Source: Planococcus citri
Taxonomy: Eukaryota; Arthropoda; Insecta; Hemiptera; Pseudococcidae
Direction: 5' to 3'
Assembly (NCBI RefSeq): GCF_950023065.1
Contig: NC_088678.1
Span: forward strand, 8,794,580-8,858,579
DNA: 64,000 nt
Position 1 is the stretch's first letter, and each line of letters begins with the position of its first letter. Positions 11,484-21,969 of this stretch are shown piece by piece. The notes beneath the pieces were generated by a model. That model saw nothing but the letters and a program-made list of their open reading frames with translations. It did no database searches and was not told where the DNA came from. The translations under genes and the position numbers were made by a program.

Positions 11484-12639
11484 ATGTGTTTTCCAAAGTT
11501 GAAACAATGGTGGTGTTGCTGTCCGTGTCCATTGAGAATTGGAGTGAATTATATTTGCTTTATTAATTTTGTAAGTAGCTTCAAATGGCGCTTTACGATG
11601 TACCTATAAAAATGTTTCTTGGCATGAATAAAAATATTAAATTTTTTGTTAGGTGTGGAACGTTGCGCCTTTATTAGATTTACATATAGATGGAAGCTCA
11701 AAAACAGATCCGCCTTATCTTCTCGAATTCTGTAAGTAAGCCTAAGTATAGTCTCAATAAGTTTCATACATACAATTAGAATAGGTATTAGGTACCAGGT
11801 ACCTATCTTACTACCTATGTAGTTACTACCAACTTGGATGTTGGATGAGGTAACTTCTGGTTATCATTTTTCAGTGGACAGTCTATATCCATCTTATGGG
11901 TATCATTTTGTAGATCATGGGCAGTTTTATTACGCCATTCAATGTTGTGTGATGTTCATCGCGATTTGCCCCGGCTTACTTCTAGTAAGTCATACTCGTA
12001 CTGGTAAGCATTTGGAAAGAACCACGTTCACGTTCAATATTCATGTATATTTTATACGTTTGTTTGTACAGGACTCACTTTTCTTATTAACTCCATTGGC
12101 CATAAGTGAAACGCTTATGGTTCTTATGTATTTGAGCAAAATACTCACCTATTTGTGGCTGCGTATAAACTTGGTTCAATCGACAGAAGACCCTCTAAAA
12201 GTGTTCATTTTATTTGGTAAATTACTCGTATCTATTTCATTACTTTTCCACAGTATCATGCTTTATCGTGGCTAATTCGAGTTTGTTTTCAGCACTCCAT
12301 TATTACTTTTGCTCGATTATCTTCAGCTTCTTCAGCCAAATATCAGAAACAGAGCATAGATGCGAGCATCGATTGACAGACGTTAAAATCACGAAATCGA
12401 CACAAGCTGCTTCATCTCCTCCTGCATCCGCTCCCTGTTTGAATGAACAAACCTTACCGCTGATTTCTCAGGGAAATTCTTCGTATGCTGTAAGAACTCC
12501 GTATGCTCCTGTCTCTACTCAGCCCGATTTGTCGATGTATTCGCCTAATGAGTGTTCTCAAGCTGCAATCCCATCTTCACCTTGTTACATTTCTCACTCT
12601 GTTGTCATGAATGAAGAACCACCGTCATATGCTCCTTGA
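11484..12639 (+). CDS. Tandem gene copy 3: four-pass membrane protein with intact PPSY tail
   Basis: Exons 11484-11570, 11653-11731, 11875-11984, 12072-12216, 12293-12639 (768 nt, 255 aa). This is the best-preserved of the first three copies. It starts MCFPKLKQWWCCCPCPLRIG, a Trp/Cys-rich cytoplasmic lead into TM1. TM2 is in exon 3 (YYAIQCCVMFIAICPGLLL), TM3 in exon 4 and TM4 across exons 4/5. The tail of about 100 residues is rich in Ser, Pro and Ala (SSPPASAP, RTPYAPVSTQP) and ends EEPPSYAP, a PPxY motif five residues from the C-terminus. By analogy with LAPTM proteins this would recruit Nedd4-family ligases and direct the protein to endosomes or lysosomes; that is inference from topology plus motif. 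The ATG was chosen because it aligns with the starts in copies 2, 4 and 5. The AATAAA is at 12734. Confidence 0.78.
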
Positions 12640-12733
12640 GGAGACGTACCATGTAACTTTTGCACTGGTTTACTTTACTTACCTATACATATGAGTTCAT
12701 ATGTACGTACTTTAGACAATTCCATGTTAGATG

Positions 12734-12739
12734 AATAAA
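12734..12739 (+). promoter_or_regulatory. Poly(A) signal AATAAA of copy 3
   Basis: Ninety-five bases after the copy 3 stop; position conserved among copies. Confidence 0.5.
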
Positions 12740-13552
12740 ATGAAAATAAAACTATCTACGTATGGATCGTCGATATTTCAATGATTTGCCTGTAGAGCCT
12801 TAAGATTTGAAAGGGACCGCGATTTTTGGAAAGAACATGTTCTAAAACCCCCAAATCCAAATTTTCAGCTGCCCAAGTTCATTTTTCGATTTTTGGCGAA
12901 TTTTTGAAAATCCAAAATTGACTAAGTATTTCGGTGATTTAAATGCTTTTTTTTTTAAAAGTACGTACTTGATCAATAAAAATGTTCAAAATAAGTCCTA
13001 AAACTGATACTAACCCCCCAAATCCAAATTTCGTCATTTCCAGTCATTTTGGAGGCTCCAGCGCGATTTTTCAATTTCTTCAGAATTTTGAATTTGCTCC
13101 AGAAGGCGTGAATATGAAGTTTGACAGCTAAAAATCGAGTTGTGTGTTATACTCGACCTGTAAACGAATTTTTCCACATTTTAGCCAATTCCGGAGCGGA
13201 CACCTCGGAACTGGTTTTTTGGCCACCTTTTTTTCAAAATAAAAATATTCAAAAATCAAAAATTTCCCGTTTGCGAGAAAATTTTCGAAATTTGCGCGAA
13301 TCGCATTATTTTGTCATGAACAAACCCCCTGAGCCTGAATTTCGCCATTTCTAGCCATTCTGGAGGCTCCAGCGCAATTTTTCAATTTCTCCAGAATCTT
13401 CAATTTGCTCCAGAAGGCGTGAATATGAAGTTGGGCAGCTAAAAATTGAGTTGTGTGTTAAACTCGACCTGTTAACGAATTTATCAACATTTGAGCCGAT
13501 TGAATAAAAATAAAAAATCACGTTTACAAGAAACACTGGATATGTTGTTATA

Positions 13553-13596
13553 ATTGCGACGGCCGTTTCGTTACAACGTACCATCATCAGACAAAG
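13553..13596 (-). ncRNA. Candidate hammerhead ribozyme, inverted Penelope copy
   Basis: Mirror copy of the motif at 18917-18960: TCATCAG at 13584-13590 (CTGATGA on the minus strand), TTTC at 13566-13569, GAC at 13558-13560. The core is identical to the + copy. Confidence 0.5.
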
Positions 13597-13686
13597 ATTA
13601 AAACACAAGTGATTTGCAGAAAGTGCATACATGAAACAGAATAGGTGAAATACGTCGAAAAATGAATTGTGCAATGTACTTAAAAT

Positions 13687-14109
13687 TTAGGGAAGGGGTA
13701 GGTGCGTTGTTGGTTGCATAGATGGAAAGCTGCGTAGTACATTACGTTGTATGTTTGATGGAGCTTTTATGACCTCATTAAGAACGTTGTATTTGTTTTC
13801 TACGTGTCTGAATATTTCGAAATCCTCCAGGGCATCCAGACGTTTTCCTTTTTTCTCAACATGGAGGGTTTTGAATTCGAAGTTGGAGGAATGGTTGTTG
13901 GCGAGTAGGTGATCAGCAAAGGTAGAGACTCCAAGTTTTTTATTTCTCCAAGCGCTGAGGTGTTCATTAACTCGGACTTTGAAAGCTCTGCCTGTTTGCC
14001 CAATGTAGATACCTTTACATGTGTTGCATCCCAATTTATACACACCACTTTTTCGGTCATTTGGGATTTTATCTTTATTATTACATAGCAAACTAGAATT
14101 CACCCCCAA
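13687..14109 (-). pseudogene. GIY-YIG endonuclease domain of Penelope-like element, inverted copy
   Basis: About 140 aa on the minus strand, the same protein as at 18362-18826. Motifs: GVYKLGCNTCKGIYIGQTGR, where the GVY and YIG elements, the CxxC and the downstream Arg and Glu (RVNEH) form the GIY-YIG nuclease core used by Penelope-like elements to nick target DNA. It is cut off at its N-terminal side at the head-to-head junction near 14105 and so has no RT. Confidence 0.75.
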
Positions 14110-14411
14110 TAAAGTTTACTTTGGAAATAGGTGGTCTCAGTATCAATTTTCTAGACATCAGTATTTCCATAGATCACAATAAATTAAATTTTGACGTGTT
14201 TAGAAAGCCTACATATTCGGACATTCTCATCAACAATACTTCTGTCCACCATCCCAACCACAAACAAGCTGGCCTACGTTACCTAGTTGATCGCCTTCTC
14301 AGTGTACCCCTATCTCAGCAAAATTTCCAAAAAGAACTAGATACTATCTGCGAAATCGCTAAAAACAATGGCTACCTTCCTGATGCAGTCCTGTGCTATA
14401 GACGAGCCTAA
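14110..14411 (+). pseudogene. Reverse transcriptase C-terminal fragment of Penelope-like element
   Basis: The reading frame shows the Penelope RT end: INFLDISIS, then FDVFRKPTYSD and HPNHKQAGLRYLVDRLLS, and finally ELDTICEIAKNNGY. The catalytic palm motif is upstream and missing because the copy is 5'-truncated at the junction with the inverted copy. The coding frame runs into unrelated repeat DNA after 14411. Confidence 0.7.
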
Positions 14412-15290
14412 ATAGAAATAGTTAGGCAAAACTTGGTACATAAATTCAATGAGCCCATCTCAAGGTTAAAATCTATGGTGGGAAACTCGAGTGATTATGA
14501 CAATAGGTAATACCTATCTATTCTTCAGTATGTTTTTTCCACTCGATTAAGAACGTGCGTTCGTATTTTTTTTCTGTAATTTTTTATCTATAAATTTACC
14601 TGTCATTACATGGCAGCATTCGAGTATTTTGTTTAAATTTGAACTTATTAAAATGATATAATTTCTCCGGTAACGCGAGTGTTATTTGTGTTGCTATGAA
14701 TTTATTTCACTAATTATTTGGACAAGAATTCTAATGGAGTAAGTTACTTGATCGAGTTACCGGCAGGCTGAGGGAAATCCTCTAGCCAATATGTTGGTCA
14801 GCATTTAGGTTCTTATTTCAAAGTATAGGGCTACGATATAATCTATGAATAGATTCAGTCCAACTACTATTGATATGGTCAAGGTAATGATTAGGTTAAT
14901 GGTAAAGTAGTTAGAATTCATCTGAATAATCTAGGTAAGGATTTAAAACAGTGATTCAATCTGAATAATCTAGGTATAGATTTAGTAGATTTCCAACTAT
15001 TTCGACTTGCTTGCAATGTCTAGAAATGTATGTAAATTCAATTTACTTTTCGAGTTTATTTTTACACTGGGATACGTTCCAACTATGATTGTGTATGATG
15101 TAGGTTCTACCTGCCTTGTAAATAAAATCCCTTTCTTTCGATAGAATATTGGTTGAAACATATCTTCGTGAATTTGAGTTAAAATAGAGCATTTTTGTAT
15201 TATGTGGTTAGGTAGGTTTGTTTTATCCTAATCCAAACCCATCCCAATATTTCCTAATCGTGAATTTTCCTAATACCTATCCTCTCATTA
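14412..15290. repeat. Dispersed repeat inserted in the Penelope-like element
   Basis: Non-coding. From about 14725 it matches, in reverse orientation, 54780-55560: shared landmarks are GGAGTAAGTTACTTGAT, the GGCTGAGG block and repeated CTGAATAATCTAGGTA words. No clear terminal repeats found; probably a non-autonomous element of unknown class. Confidence 0.5.
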
Positions 15291-15339
15291 TTTGTTCCTA
15301 GTTCTAAAAATCTCGTTAATTCCTAATTCCTATACCACA

Positions 15340-15494
15340 GTCCCAAAGCTTCTACATAAGAGAAAAAATGCTCTCTTCAGGACTAAGGTGACGACTTTCC
15401 GCGATGATAACAGTAACGTAATTTGGAAAAAATTCTACTATAATGGTGCTATTACCAATAAGCTTACTAACTCCTTAAGTAAAAAGCTCAAATA
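15340..15494 (+). pseudogene. RT-to-endonuclease linker of Penelope-like element
   Basis: Open frame with KNALFRTKVTTFRDDNSNVI followed by FYYNGAITNKLTNSLSKKLK, typical of the region just before the endonuclease domain in Penelope proteins. The frame is broken at 15495 by a 2.9-kb insertion; the continuation is HLKPDKLVKFAFKSNN at 18362. Confidence 0.6.
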
Positions 15495-15753
15495 CCCAGT
15501 TGACCACAGGCTAGCAAAAAGCTAGCGTTTTATTCGCGTTTTGATAAGTTGCTAGCAATTTACTCGCTTTTTGTGGCCAGCAATAATTATCTCGCTAAAA
15601 GTAAGCGATTTTCTTGCAGTTTTTCGCTAGCAAATTCAATTCTAGCAATTTTTGAGCTGTTTTCAAGCGACTCTCAGCTAGCTTTTACTTCACTTTAACT
15701 TGCTCGCCTTATGCTAGCGTATTACTGGCGGATACTTGCTCGCAATTCTATGC

Positions 15754-16204
15754 CAGGGCTGTTGGACACGAAACGTAAACGTATCGTTTCGTTTCGGTTG
15801 AGCTCTTTGAACCAAACTGTTTCGTTATAACGTTTCGTTTCGTTCCATAAAAGTGGTATCATTTCGTTTCGTGCCGTTTCGTGTCGTTTCGTTTCGTTTC
15901 CTTTCAGCCAAAAAATTGAAAAAAGTGGACATTTTTATTAATAAATTTAGAAGAGAACCCCTCTAAAGACTCTAAATGGATGAAATTTGAGTGAATTTGG
16001 CCAAATTTGGTCAAAATTTACAAAAAAACTTGCAATAAAAATCCAAAAATTGAAGAAACAGAAATGATTCGTTTCGTTATAACGTTTCGTTTCGTGTAAT
16101 TTTTTTGATTCGTTTCATTTCGTGTCTCGTTTTGTGTCCAGAGGAAAAAATTGCCGTTTCGTTCTGTGTCTTTCGTTTCGTTTCGTTTCGTATTAACAGC
16201 CCTG
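15754..16204. mobile_element. hAT-type MITE 1 (451 bp)
   Basis: Ends CAGGGCTGTT / AACAGCCCTG, with the 8-bp target duplication TTCTATGC on both sides (15746-15753, 16205-16212), the signature of the hAT superfamily. The subterminal regions are runs of GTTTCG and its reverse complement. No coding capacity. Confidence 0.85.
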
Positions 16205-16592
16205 TTCTATGCTAGGACAGTTCAAGCAATATTCTCGCATATCTCAGCTAGCTTTTGCCTCACTCTATACCTGCTCGCTTAATGCCAGCGTATCACTGTA
16301 CCTGCTCACAGTTTTATGATAGGAAACTTCAGGTAATATTCTTGGATCTCTGAGCTAGCATTTACTTAGCCATCTGGCTCTAGAAAAATGTAAGCATATC
16401 TCTAGTTTCTGCATCTGGTGACTTGGCGTTTTCTTTGTAGTCAAATGATAGGAACGTGCTACCAGATCTTACGCATTTCTCACCAATAAACCTTTTTCTG
16501 CGTTATTTATTGTAGCAAAATGCGAGCAAGTATCTTTTCCATCCCTCAGCACACATAGGTATAAAAATCATTAAAAATATTCCTGCATATGA

Positions 16593-17605
16593 CAATAGGA
16601 GTAATTGCACCCCCCCCCCGCCAATCTTCCGGGGCAACTTTTTTCTTAAAGGGGACAACAGAATTTCATCAAATGGACGTGGAAAGCTGTAGTTTACTCT
16701 ACACTCCAATTTTAACACCCTCTGAAGACGACTTCAGGTGGCTTCAAGTCATTTTAGAGCCTCCAGTAGGCTTTTGAAACTTGAAATTCCCACAACATTA
16801 ATTAATCAATTGGAGTTGGCAAGCTGAAATTTACTTCGCAGGTATCAAATGGTTTTGAAGCTTCCAGCTACTTTTAGGAAATTCCAATTTTCCAAAAAAC
16901 GCCATACAACCTTCGAAAATTCGCTGGAGGCTCCAAAACGACTTGAAATCCACAAGCAGTCGACTTCGTAGCGTATTAAAATTAGTTTGCAGAATGAATT
17001 TCGACTCTCCATCTCAGTTTGATGAAATTTTGTGAAAATTTAAAGTTTCAAAAATCTGCTGGAGGCTTCAGGAATTTTCAAAGAGTCGCTGGAGGCTCCA
17101 AAACGACTTGAAATTCACCTGCAGTACTTCGTAGCGTATTGAAATTAGTTTTCAGAATAAATTTGAGCTTTACAACTTCAATTTGAGTTTCAAAAATCTG
17201 CTGGAGGCTCCAGAACTGCTCAAAACAAGTTGAAACCGTTTCCCATCGATTTGGCATGTCAAAAATAGGGTATATCCCAAATGTCGGGTTTCTTGGTCAA
17301 TTTGGTAAAATTTTGATTTTTTCTCACATTTTGGCCAAAATTTGATTTTTGAAAATTCACCAAAAATCGAAAAAGGTACTTTACCACTTGAAATTTTGAC
17401 AGGTGATGAATTTTTGCATGATCTTTCGATCTACGTTTGTAAGGTTTGAAAAATTTCGTGCACGTCCTATGTTGAAACGCGAAATCTGCGATTTCGGCTG
17501 ACCTTTCAATCAAAATTGCCGCCATTTTGTAAGTAAGGCCAATTGTCCCCTTTAAGGAAAAAGTTGTCCCGGAGGATCGGCAGGGGGTGCAATTACTCCC
17601 ATTGC
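16593..17605. mobile_element. TIR element of about 1 kb nested in the GCTAGC element
   Basis: Imperfect terminal inverted repeats of 60-70 bp, starting CAATAGGAGTAATTGCACCC on the left and ending with the reverse complement of CAATGGGAGTAATTGCACC on the right, both followed inward by an AAGGGGACAA block. The interior holds CTGGAGGCTCCA-type dispersed repeats. ORFs in it overlap the repeats and are not convincing genes. Confidence 0.6.
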
Positions 17606-18361
17606 CGTGGACTAAAATGTTGTTCAAATGTTTTTGAAATTTTTCATTTTCATGGATTGTTCGATACTTCATTTTCAAATTTTAAATTTTGACAATTTTT
17701 CTATTTAAAAAAAAAACTTCATTTTTTATTTAATAGGTAAAGAGATTTTTCAACCTAAGCGCCAGCATAATGCTAGCGAATTGCTAGCGTCGATCTCTCT
17801 CATGGTATAGTTTGCTACTCTTAGATAAAGTGTGTCATCAAGTTGAATATAAGCTCAAGGTGGTATCTTGTTGAAAAGTAAGAAGAGTGACATCACTCTT
17901 CTTATACTATCCCAAGATGCTAGCGTTATGCTACCTCTGAGCTGCGACAGTCACCTAATTTTTGGAATTTCCTGGAAAACTACCACCTGTTGAAGGTAAA
18001 CACCCAGAATTTTTAAAAATTAATCAAAGTTTTTCTACGGTAGCAAAATGCTAGCTTCTTGCTAGCATAATTTGCGCTAGCGTAAATGGTGCCGGAATAT
18101 GAGACACTTTTTGCAAAAATTGCTAGCAAATCAGTCGCGATTTAGTCGCATGTACGTAGCAGAATTCAGAGCAAAGTGCCAACAAAATGGTAGCTTTTTG
18201 CTAGCTTTGTGCCAGCTACGTGCTAGCTATTTGTGCGCAATTCTGCTACTCTAATGCGACCTAATCGCAACTGATTTGCTAGCATTTTTTTAAAAAAGTG
18301 TCTCAAATTCCGGCACCATTTACGCTAGCACAAAATTTGCTAGCATTTGGTCAACTGGGAA

Positions 18362-18826
18362 CACTTAAAACCTGATAAACTTGTAAAATTTGCCTTTAAA
18401 TCTAACAACACTATTTCTAGTTTGCTATGTAATAATAAAGATAAAATCCCAAATGACCGAAAAAGTGGTGTGTATAAATTGGGATGCAACACATGTAAAG
18501 GTATCTACATTGGGCAAACAGGCAGAGCTTTCAAAGTCCGAGTTAATGAACACCTCAGCGCTTGGAGAAATAAAAAACTTGGAGTCTCTACCTTTGCTGA
18601 TCACCTACTCGCCAACAACCATTCCTCCAACTTCGAATTCAAAACCCTCCATGTTGAGAAAAAAGGAAAACGTCTGGATGCCCTGGAGGATTTCGAAATA
18701 TTCAGACACGTAGAAAACAAATACAACGTTCTTAATGAGGTCATAAAAGCTCCATCAAACATACAACGTAATGTACTACGCAGCTTTCCATCTATGCAAC
18801 CAACAACGCACCTACCCCTTCCCTAA
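18362..18826 (+). pseudogene. GIY-YIG endonuclease domain of Penelope-like element, + copy
   Basis: Frame from HLKPDKLVKFAFKSNNTISS through the Cys-containing GIY-YIG core (GVYKLGCNTCKGIYIGQTGR), RVNEHLSAWRNKKLG, FADHLLANNHSSNFEF and a C-terminal LEDFEIFRH. This is the complete nuclease half, uninterrupted to the stop at 18826. The catalytic pattern looks intact, but the upstream part of the protein is cut by insertions, so the element cannot encode a full enzyme. It is nearly identical to the inverted copy at 13687-14109, which suggests a recent common origin. Confidence 0.78.
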
Positions 18827-18916
18827 ATTTTAAGTACATTGCACAATTCATTTTTCGACGTATTTCACCTATTCTGTTTCATGTATGCACTTTCTGCAAA
18901 TCACTTGTGTTTTAAT

Positions 18917-18960
18917 CTTTGTCTGATGATGGTACGTTGTAACGAAACGGCCGTCGCAAT
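18917..18960 (+). ncRNA. Candidate hammerhead ribozyme in Penelope 3'UTR
   Basis: Core elements in order: CTGATGA (18923-18929), stem II 18931-18935 with 18939-18943 (one G-A mismatch, a bulged T before it), GAAA (18944-18947), a very short stem III, and GTC (18953-18955) as cleavage site. TTGT (18919-18922) pairs with GCAA (18956-18959) as stem I. Hammerhead motifs with minimal stem III are documented in Penelope-like elements. Confidence 0.55.
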
Positions 18961-20319
18961 TATAACAATATATCCAGTGTTTCTTGTAAACGTGATTTTT
19001 TATTTTTATTCAATTATGTCAAGCACTGAAAGTGAAAAACTCCTCTCCTTATTTGAGCCGATTCCGGAGCGGACACCTCAGAAGTGGTTTTTTGGCCAGC
19101 TTTTTTCAAAATAAAAAATATATTCAAAAATCAAAAATTTCCCGTTTGCGAGAAAATTTTCGAAATTTGCGTGAATCTCTATATTTAGTCCGCATCAAAC
19201 CCCCCAAGGCCGATTTCCGCCATTTCCAGCCATTCTGGAGCCTTCAGCGCTATACTTTTCAATTTTTCCAGAATTTTCAATTTGCTCCAGAAGGCGTGAA
19301 TATGTAGTTCGGCAGCTAAAAATCGAGTTGTGTGTTATACTCGAACTGTTTAATGAATTTATTCACATTTGAGCCGATTCTGGAGCGGACACCTCAAGAG
19401 TGGGTTTTTGACCAGCTTTTTTTCAAAATAAAAATATCCAAAAATCAAAAATTTTCTCGTTTGTGAAAAAAATTTGGAAATTTGCGCAAATCGCTGTATT
19501 TTGTCATTAATTAACCACACGAGAGCGAATTTCGCCATTTCCAGCCTTTCTTACGCCTCTCTTCAATTTTTGAATATTTTTATTATGAAAAAAGCTGGTC
19601 AAAAACCCACTCTTGAGGTGTCCGCTCCAGAATCGGCTCAAATGTGAATAAATTCGTTAAACAGGTCGAGAATAACACACAACTCGATTTTTAGCTGCCC
19701 AACTTCATATTCACGCATTCTGGAGCAAATTGAAGATTCTGGAGAAATTGAAAAATCGAGCTGGAGCCGCCAGAATGGCTGGAAATGGCGAAATTCGGCC
19801 CCAGGGGGCTTGTTCATGACGAAATAATGCGATTCGCGCAAATTTCAAAAATTTTCTCGCAAACGGGAAATTTTTGATTTTTGAATATTTTTATTTTGAA
19901 AAAAAGCTGGTCAAAAAACCATTCTTGAGGTGTCCGCTCCAGAATCAGCTCAAATGTGGATAAATTCGTTTACACGTCGAGTATAACACACAACTCGATT
20001 TTTAGCTGCCCGACTTCATATTATTCACTCCTTCTGGAGCAAATTTAAAATTCTGGAGAAATTGAAAAATCGCGCTGGAGGCGCCAGAATGGCTGGAAAT
20101 GGTGAAATTTGGATGGGGGGGGGGCTTAATATCAGTTTTAGGACTTATTTTGAACATTTTTATTGATCAAGTACGTAATTTCTTAAAAAAAGCATAAATC
20201 ACCAAAATAGTCAATTTTGGATTTTCAAAAAATCGCCATAAATCGAAAAATGAACTTGGCCAGCTGAAAATTTGGATTTGGGGGTTTTAGAACATGTTCT
20301 TTCCAAAAATCGCGGTCCC

Positions 20320-21960
20320 GTTCAAATCGGAGACGGACACAATTATCAGAAAGTGTAGGTACCATAATACCTCATCTCATGACTGCTGCGTCTATTTCGT
20401 TAATCATTTAGATAGATCGGTTTGTTTCATCGCATTTACGATATTATGAAAACATCTAACAATGCAAAAATCGAACTGGAATTTCACGTAGTTACGTAGG
20501 TATTGCGTGCATTTGCCTCACTCGCTACGCTTTGCTCGTTCAGCAATCACATACACTCAATACGTAATGATTCCAGCTCGATGCTTGTATAGGTAGGAAA
20601 TATTATAGGTAGTATTTTTCACAACTACATATGCACGAGTTGAATGGAATAAACTTCTGTCAACTGCGTAATAATGTGCAGAACTGCAGACCGGCGTAAA
20701 ACATATGAATCATCATTTTGACGAATATTACTACCATCATCAAGTATCTACCATAGCTAAATATGAGGGGAGGGGGTTGAAAATTTTTGTGGGGATACCT
20801 ATCAAGGATATACATAACTTCCAGAAAAATTTTCAAAATCGGTTGAAATGGGGCTGAGAAAAGTGCTACTGAAATTTCAAAAAAGGGGGTTTCCGCAAAA
20901 AAGGGGAGGGGGTGTGGATCTGAAATTTTTTGCGCAGAGGTTTCTCTATGGTACCCACCTTTCATGTTAAACGCTTTTGGGGACCATTTCACCCCTCTTA
21001 GGCGCCTATAGCCCTTATGTATTTTTTGGGGAACCCCCCTTTTTTTGAATGGTTGTGGTTCCACCCCCTTGGGGGTAGAAAGAAAGTGGATGTATCACTA
21101 GATCGGAAATTTGACGTAGATTCTTTTATCTAACCACATACTTTTCGCTAAAATGCAATGCGGGGGAGAAAATTGCAAAAAACTGGTTTTGGGGGGCTTA
21201 GGTCCACAATAGGGGAGAACGCACACCAGGGACGACCGGGGACTCATCGGATTCATGTTCAGCACAAAAAAATGGACCAGTATACCAAAATTCAGCTTTC
21301 TCCCTCACTTTTCCCAATGACCCTTTTTTTTCATCTAATTTTCCTGGACTATTATACAAATAGAAATCTTTGCAAAATATTAAATTTCTTTACTGTTCAA
21401 TGGAAAATCAAACGTGAAAATGTGGGCTAAAGGATGGTAAAGTGGGCAAATAGAAACACCTCAACAAAGCGTGTTCGATAATTCATTACTTGTAGGTAAC
21501 CGAAAACGATTGAAAAACTTCCCAATATCTACCTATATGCGTCTTTGTTTAGGTATTCTCTTCTCTCAAAGAGAAAAAAAAATACTGTATTTGAAGATAA
21601 GGCATAATCTTGCCAATTAATTGTGATTTGCTTAATGAGAAAATTGATAAAAAAAAAAAAAAAAAAAACGAATCAGTGTTTGTCGATGTTTTGCTCCATT
21701 ATACTGCCGCAATTAAGTACCTAGTTTTTTCTTGAAGAGTTTAGATGAAAAAAAAATAATAGGTACATAAATTATTATATGTACTTTGATTCGCGTTCAA
21801 TTGTAAATTTTTGTAGTTTGTGGATAATTGTTCATTTCTTAAATCTTCTTTAAACTTAAGTATATATCGTCATTACACTATTTCAGCCTTACATCGTCGA
21901 ATAGTTTTTTATATTGAAAAGAACATCGTATTTTACTCCATCCTATCTATCGAATAGACG
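20320..21960. other. Intergenic sequence and 5' flank of copy 4
   Basis: No gene seen. A hairpin is formed by 20469-20505 with 20559-20582 (TCGAACTGGAAT against ATTCCAGCTCGA, with ATTG/CAAT inside). From about 21350 the DNA aligns with the shared 5' flank of the array; a 20-base A run is at about 21649. The ORF at 20660-21064 on the minus strand is low-complexity and unsupported. Confidence 0.5.
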
Positions 21961-21969
21961 GCCCTAAAC

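Larger units (their letters stand above)
15495..18359. mobile_element. 2.9-kb element built of GCTAGC words, inserted in the Penelope-like element
   Basis: Terminal inverted repeats CCCAGTTGACCA (15495-15506) and TGGTCAACTGGG (18348-18359), no clear target duplication. The outer parts contain about twenty exact GCTAGC palindromes plus many variants (GCTAGCAA, CTCGC, GCGATT); the right end folds into a hairpin of about 100-bp arms (18065-18165 with 18235-18345). The interior carries two further insertions (15754-16204 and 16593-17605). No transposase ORF. Confidence 0.7.
13502..19050 (+). mobile_element. Penelope-like retroelement with inverted partial copy
   Basis: Bounded by a 13-bp duplication ATTTGAGCCGATT (13489-13501 and 19051-19063). 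The left part, 13502-14109, is a minus-strand 3' end (endonuclease domain plus 3'UTR); it abuts at about 14110 a plus-strand copy carrying the end of RT (14110-14411), a linker (about 15340-15494), and the endonuclease domain and 3'UTR (18362-19015). Such head-to-head arrangements are known for Penelope-like elements. About 35 bases at the right end (19016-19050) have no match at the left end and could be the short tail extension reported for Drosophila Penelope. The + copy is itself split by a roughly 0.9-kb repeat and by the element at 15495-18359. Confidence 0.8.
12813..20319. mobile_element. Large inverted-repeat element, host of nested insertions
   Basis: Begins GGGACCGCGATTTTTGGAAA and ends with its reverse complement (to 20319). 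Each arm contains two or three tandem units of about 320 bp with the landmarks CTCCAGAAGGCGTGAATATG and GAGCGGACACCTC; the arms meet at about 19560. Without the Penelope insertion it is about 1.96 kb. A single arm of the same family lies at 24659-25075. No transposase is visible, so it is non-autonomous or a folded-back tandem repeat. Confidence 0.65.

Noticed and set aside
17259..17678. 139-codon minus-strand ORF
   Set aside because: Runs through the terminal inverted repeat of the element at 16593-17605 and dispersed repeats; no transposase motif.
20660..21064. 134-codon minus-strand ORF
   Set aside because: Made of mirrored G-rich and T-rich runs with no protein-like pattern.
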